Source: DATELY01 sp035276085 (lineage in GTDB: Bacteria; Pseudomonadota; Gammaproteobacteria; Steroidobacterales; Steroidobacteraceae). From it: a stretch of 64,000 bases of DNA. Every line of letters begins with the position of its first letter. The first letter of the stretch is position 1. The notes under the pieces are model-generated. The model saw only the letters and a program-made list of their open reading frames with translations. It was not told where the DNA came from and made no database searches. This document shows positions 62,247-64,000 of the stretch, piece after piece. Location: positions 1 to 64,000 of the forward strand of contig DATELY010000025.1 in assembly GCA_035276085.1 (NCBI GenBank), read 5' to 3'. The position numbers and the translations under genes are program-made.

Positions 62247-64000
62247 CGCTGCGACCGCTGTGAATTGGGCGGGTGAATGCGGAACCAATCATCGACACGG
62301 CGGTACCAGTCTTCACGCGAGCCCGGGTCCAGCAGGATCTCGAACTCGCTCATCGAGCGCAGCACCGCAACGAAGTCGATGAGGAATGTGTACTTCGCAT
62401 CCGCCGCCGCGAGGCCCGCGGACAAGGCGGCGTCCTGCGCATCGATGAGTTCGGTCACGGACACGACGCCCCGCGCGTACGCGTCCGTCACCATCCGCAG
62501 GTTCTCGTCCGCAGCCGCGGCGGCTTGCTTGGAGAGATCAATGGAGGGGTACGAACTCGCCGTGCGATGCAGCGCTACGCGCGTTCGCGCTTCCACACCA
62601 TCGGTCGCAGCCGCACGCTCGGCCTCGATCTCGCGCAGATTGTGCCGTGCCTGGGATAGCTCCGCGGCGCGGCGACGCCCGGTGAACAGCGGCAACGTCG
62701 CCTGCACGGAGATGCTCCACGATTCATCGTTCGGCCCACCCAGCACGGGCGCCGAGCCCGCGCCACTCTTTTCGAGAGCCTTCGAGCCGTTCGAGACAAG
62801 CGCGATCTCCGGCAGGAAATACGATCGCTTTGCCGCCGTGACTGCGCGCTGCCGACTGGAGACCAGCGCGGTCGTTTGCGCGATCTCAGGCGAGTTCTTG
62901 AGCGCAGTACTCACGGCGTAGTCCATGAAGACTGCCCATTTTGCCGGCGCATCCAGGAAAGCCTGCGTGCGCGGGCTCGAAACGAGCGCAAGCGGATCAT
63001 CCAACCCCGACTCGACCGTGACGAATGGCTGCTCGCCGCTGCGGTGAATCACGCGCGACAGCTCGGCTTCCGCCTGCCTGCGAGTTGATTCGGCAGACAA
63101 CAAGTTCTGTTTGTCCCGGGCGAGCTGTGAGATCCATCGCAGGTTATCCGAGCGTTCCGCCAGGCCCACCATCTCGCGTACGCGCGAGGTCTCCAGGTTG
63201 CGGCGCGTGTTGTCCACGTTGCTGCGGCGGACGGCCTCGACGGATTCTGCGCGTAGCAGGTTGAGGTAGCTGGACGCGGCGGACTCCAACGTGTCCAGCA
63301 TGTCCTGCCGTTCACCCTCCTCCGCTGCCGCCAACAGGTTGCGTGAGATGGAGTACCCGGCCCACGCGCGGTCTGAATAGATCACTTGCTGCAGCTGCAG
63401 CCCGGCGCTCGTCTCCTTCTCCGGCTGAAGCAGGGGGCTGGCGCGGTCCGCATCGATCTGAGTGCGTGCGGTGAAAGCATCCAGAACAGGCAGGAGGTTG
63501 CTGCGCGCAATGCGGACATCCTCCGCGCTGCTGCCGAGGCGCGCGCGGCTCGCCTCGAGCGATGGGTTGGATCGCAGCGCCGTGTTCATCGCTTCCAACA
63601 GCGTCAAGCGCGGCAGCGCTTCGGGCGTTTCCACCAACAACTGTTCTGCGTCGGTCAGAAATTCCCAACGTGGCGAGAAGCCGATCTCACCTGCTGTGCG
63701 CATGTTGATGATGAGACGCTGCTCGGTGGGAAACCCCACCTCGAACGTGGCCGGATCTTCGCCATCGACAATGCGCTGGATCATCAGCACGATCCTGCGC
63801 GCAAGCCGCTCCATGTCCCGCTCGGCGCCGCCCGTCGTCATGAGCACGCCGTTCTCGACTTCCTTGCGACCGAACATCGAGAACGAGGGCAGCCTGCGCG
63901 CGATGAGGCCGCGCGCGAGCGCTTCGATATCATCATCCCGGAAGCCAAGCAGGCCGGACACGTAAACCGCATCGGCGTCAGTCGGAATACCGGCCAGCGT
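62243..64000 (-). CDS. ABC-type substrate-binding domain fused to TolC-family outer-membrane protein, N-terminus beyond the window
   Basis: The frame is open through the right edge (13 more codons beyond a GTG at 63961), so the start is missing. 585 codons are visible. The first 110 or so residues (TDADAVYVSGLLGF, ARRLPSFSMFGRKEVENGVLMT, ERLARR, INMRTAGEIGFSP) match the C-terminal half of the ABC_sub_bind family of periplasmic proteins. From about residue 130 (ALPRLTLLEAMNTALRSNPSLEASRARLG) the protein is a two-repeat TolC/OEP channel to the end. No lipobox is visible in the part shown. Stop overlaps the adaptor start. A fused solute-sensing or gating domain is an inference. Confidence 0.85.
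   Translation of the reverse strand, partial: TLAGIPTDADAVYVSGLLGFRDDDIEALARGLIARRLPSFSMFGRKEVENGVLMTTGGAERDMERLARRIVLMIQRIVDGEDPATFEVGFPTEQRLIINMRTAGEIGFSPRWEFLTDAEQLLVETPEALPRLTLLEAMNTALRSNPSLEASRARLGSSAEDVRIARSNLLPVLDAFTARTQIDADRASPLLQPEKETSAGLQLQQVIYSDRAWAGYSISRNLLAAAEEGERQDMLDTLESAASSYLNLLRAESVEAVRRSNVDNTRRNLETSRVREMVGLAERSDNLRWISQLARDKQNLLSAESTRRQAEAELSRVIHRSGEQPFVTVESGLDDPLALVSSPRTQAFLDAPAKWAVFMDYAVSTALKNSPEIAQTTALVSSRQRAVTAAKRSYFLPEIALVSNGSKALEKSGAGSAPVLGGPNDESWSISVQATLPLFTGRRRAAELSQARHNLREIEAERAAATDGVEARTRVALHRTASSYPSIDLSKQAAAAADENLRMVTDAYARGVVSVTELIDAQDAALSAGLAAADAKYTFLIDFVAVLRSMSEFEILLDPGSREDWYRRVDDWFRIHPPNSQRSQR

Overview
GC-rich chromosomal segment, most probably from a gammaproteobacterium. 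The reasons are MltF, a BcsA closely resembling the enterobacterial enzyme, BcsG, UrcA and abundant TonB-dependent receptors. A Steroidobacter- or Xanthomonadales-like lineage would fit, but this is inference and no rRNA gene is present.

Region 1 (1-15.9 kb) is an aromatic or N-heteroaromatic catabolic island. It holds a NicX-like ring-cleaving dioxygenase cut by the left edge, two LysR regulators, two Rieske oxygenases, a TonB-dependent receptor, a TSUP permease, a 3-hydroxyanthranilate dioxygenase-like cupin, an aldehyde dehydrogenase, an aspartate dehydrogenase-like enzyme, a DapA-like lyase, an SDR, an arylformamidase-like hydrolase and a GlcG/HbpS protein. Two gene remnants, a LysR tail and a Rieske N-terminus, show that it was assembled by duplication and deletion.

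Region 2 (16-26.5 kb) holds a complete RND tripartite pump, small secreted proteins and a phospholipase D-family enzyme.

Region 3 (26.9-49 kb) is a cellulose locus split in two. bcsA-bcsG lie on + and tpr-bcsB-bcsZ-bcsC on -, pointing at each other. Between them sit the potassium genes kup and kdpFABCDE, with an extra KdpF-like micro-ORF. mltF and tadA follow.

Region 4 (51.4-57.8 kb) is a second, smaller catabolic or uptake set: a DapB/Ord-like dehydrogenase, a sulfotransferase-fold protein, a TonB receptor and a tannase/feruloyl-esterase-family enzyme.

Region 5 (58-64 kb) is a second RND system. Its outer-membrane component is fused to an ABC-type substrate-binding domain and runs off the right edge.

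The most unusual signal is a family of GC-rich palindromic repeats, in long and short forms, confined to 15.9-50.8 kb. Most copies abut gene ends, but copies are also inserted in frame in the neighbouring genes bcsZ and bcsC, at or just after the signal peptide. Both mature proteins therefore begin with nearly the same repeat-encoded peptide, a situation like the Rickettsia palindromic elements. The same BcsZ has Asn where the catalytic base Asp is expected.
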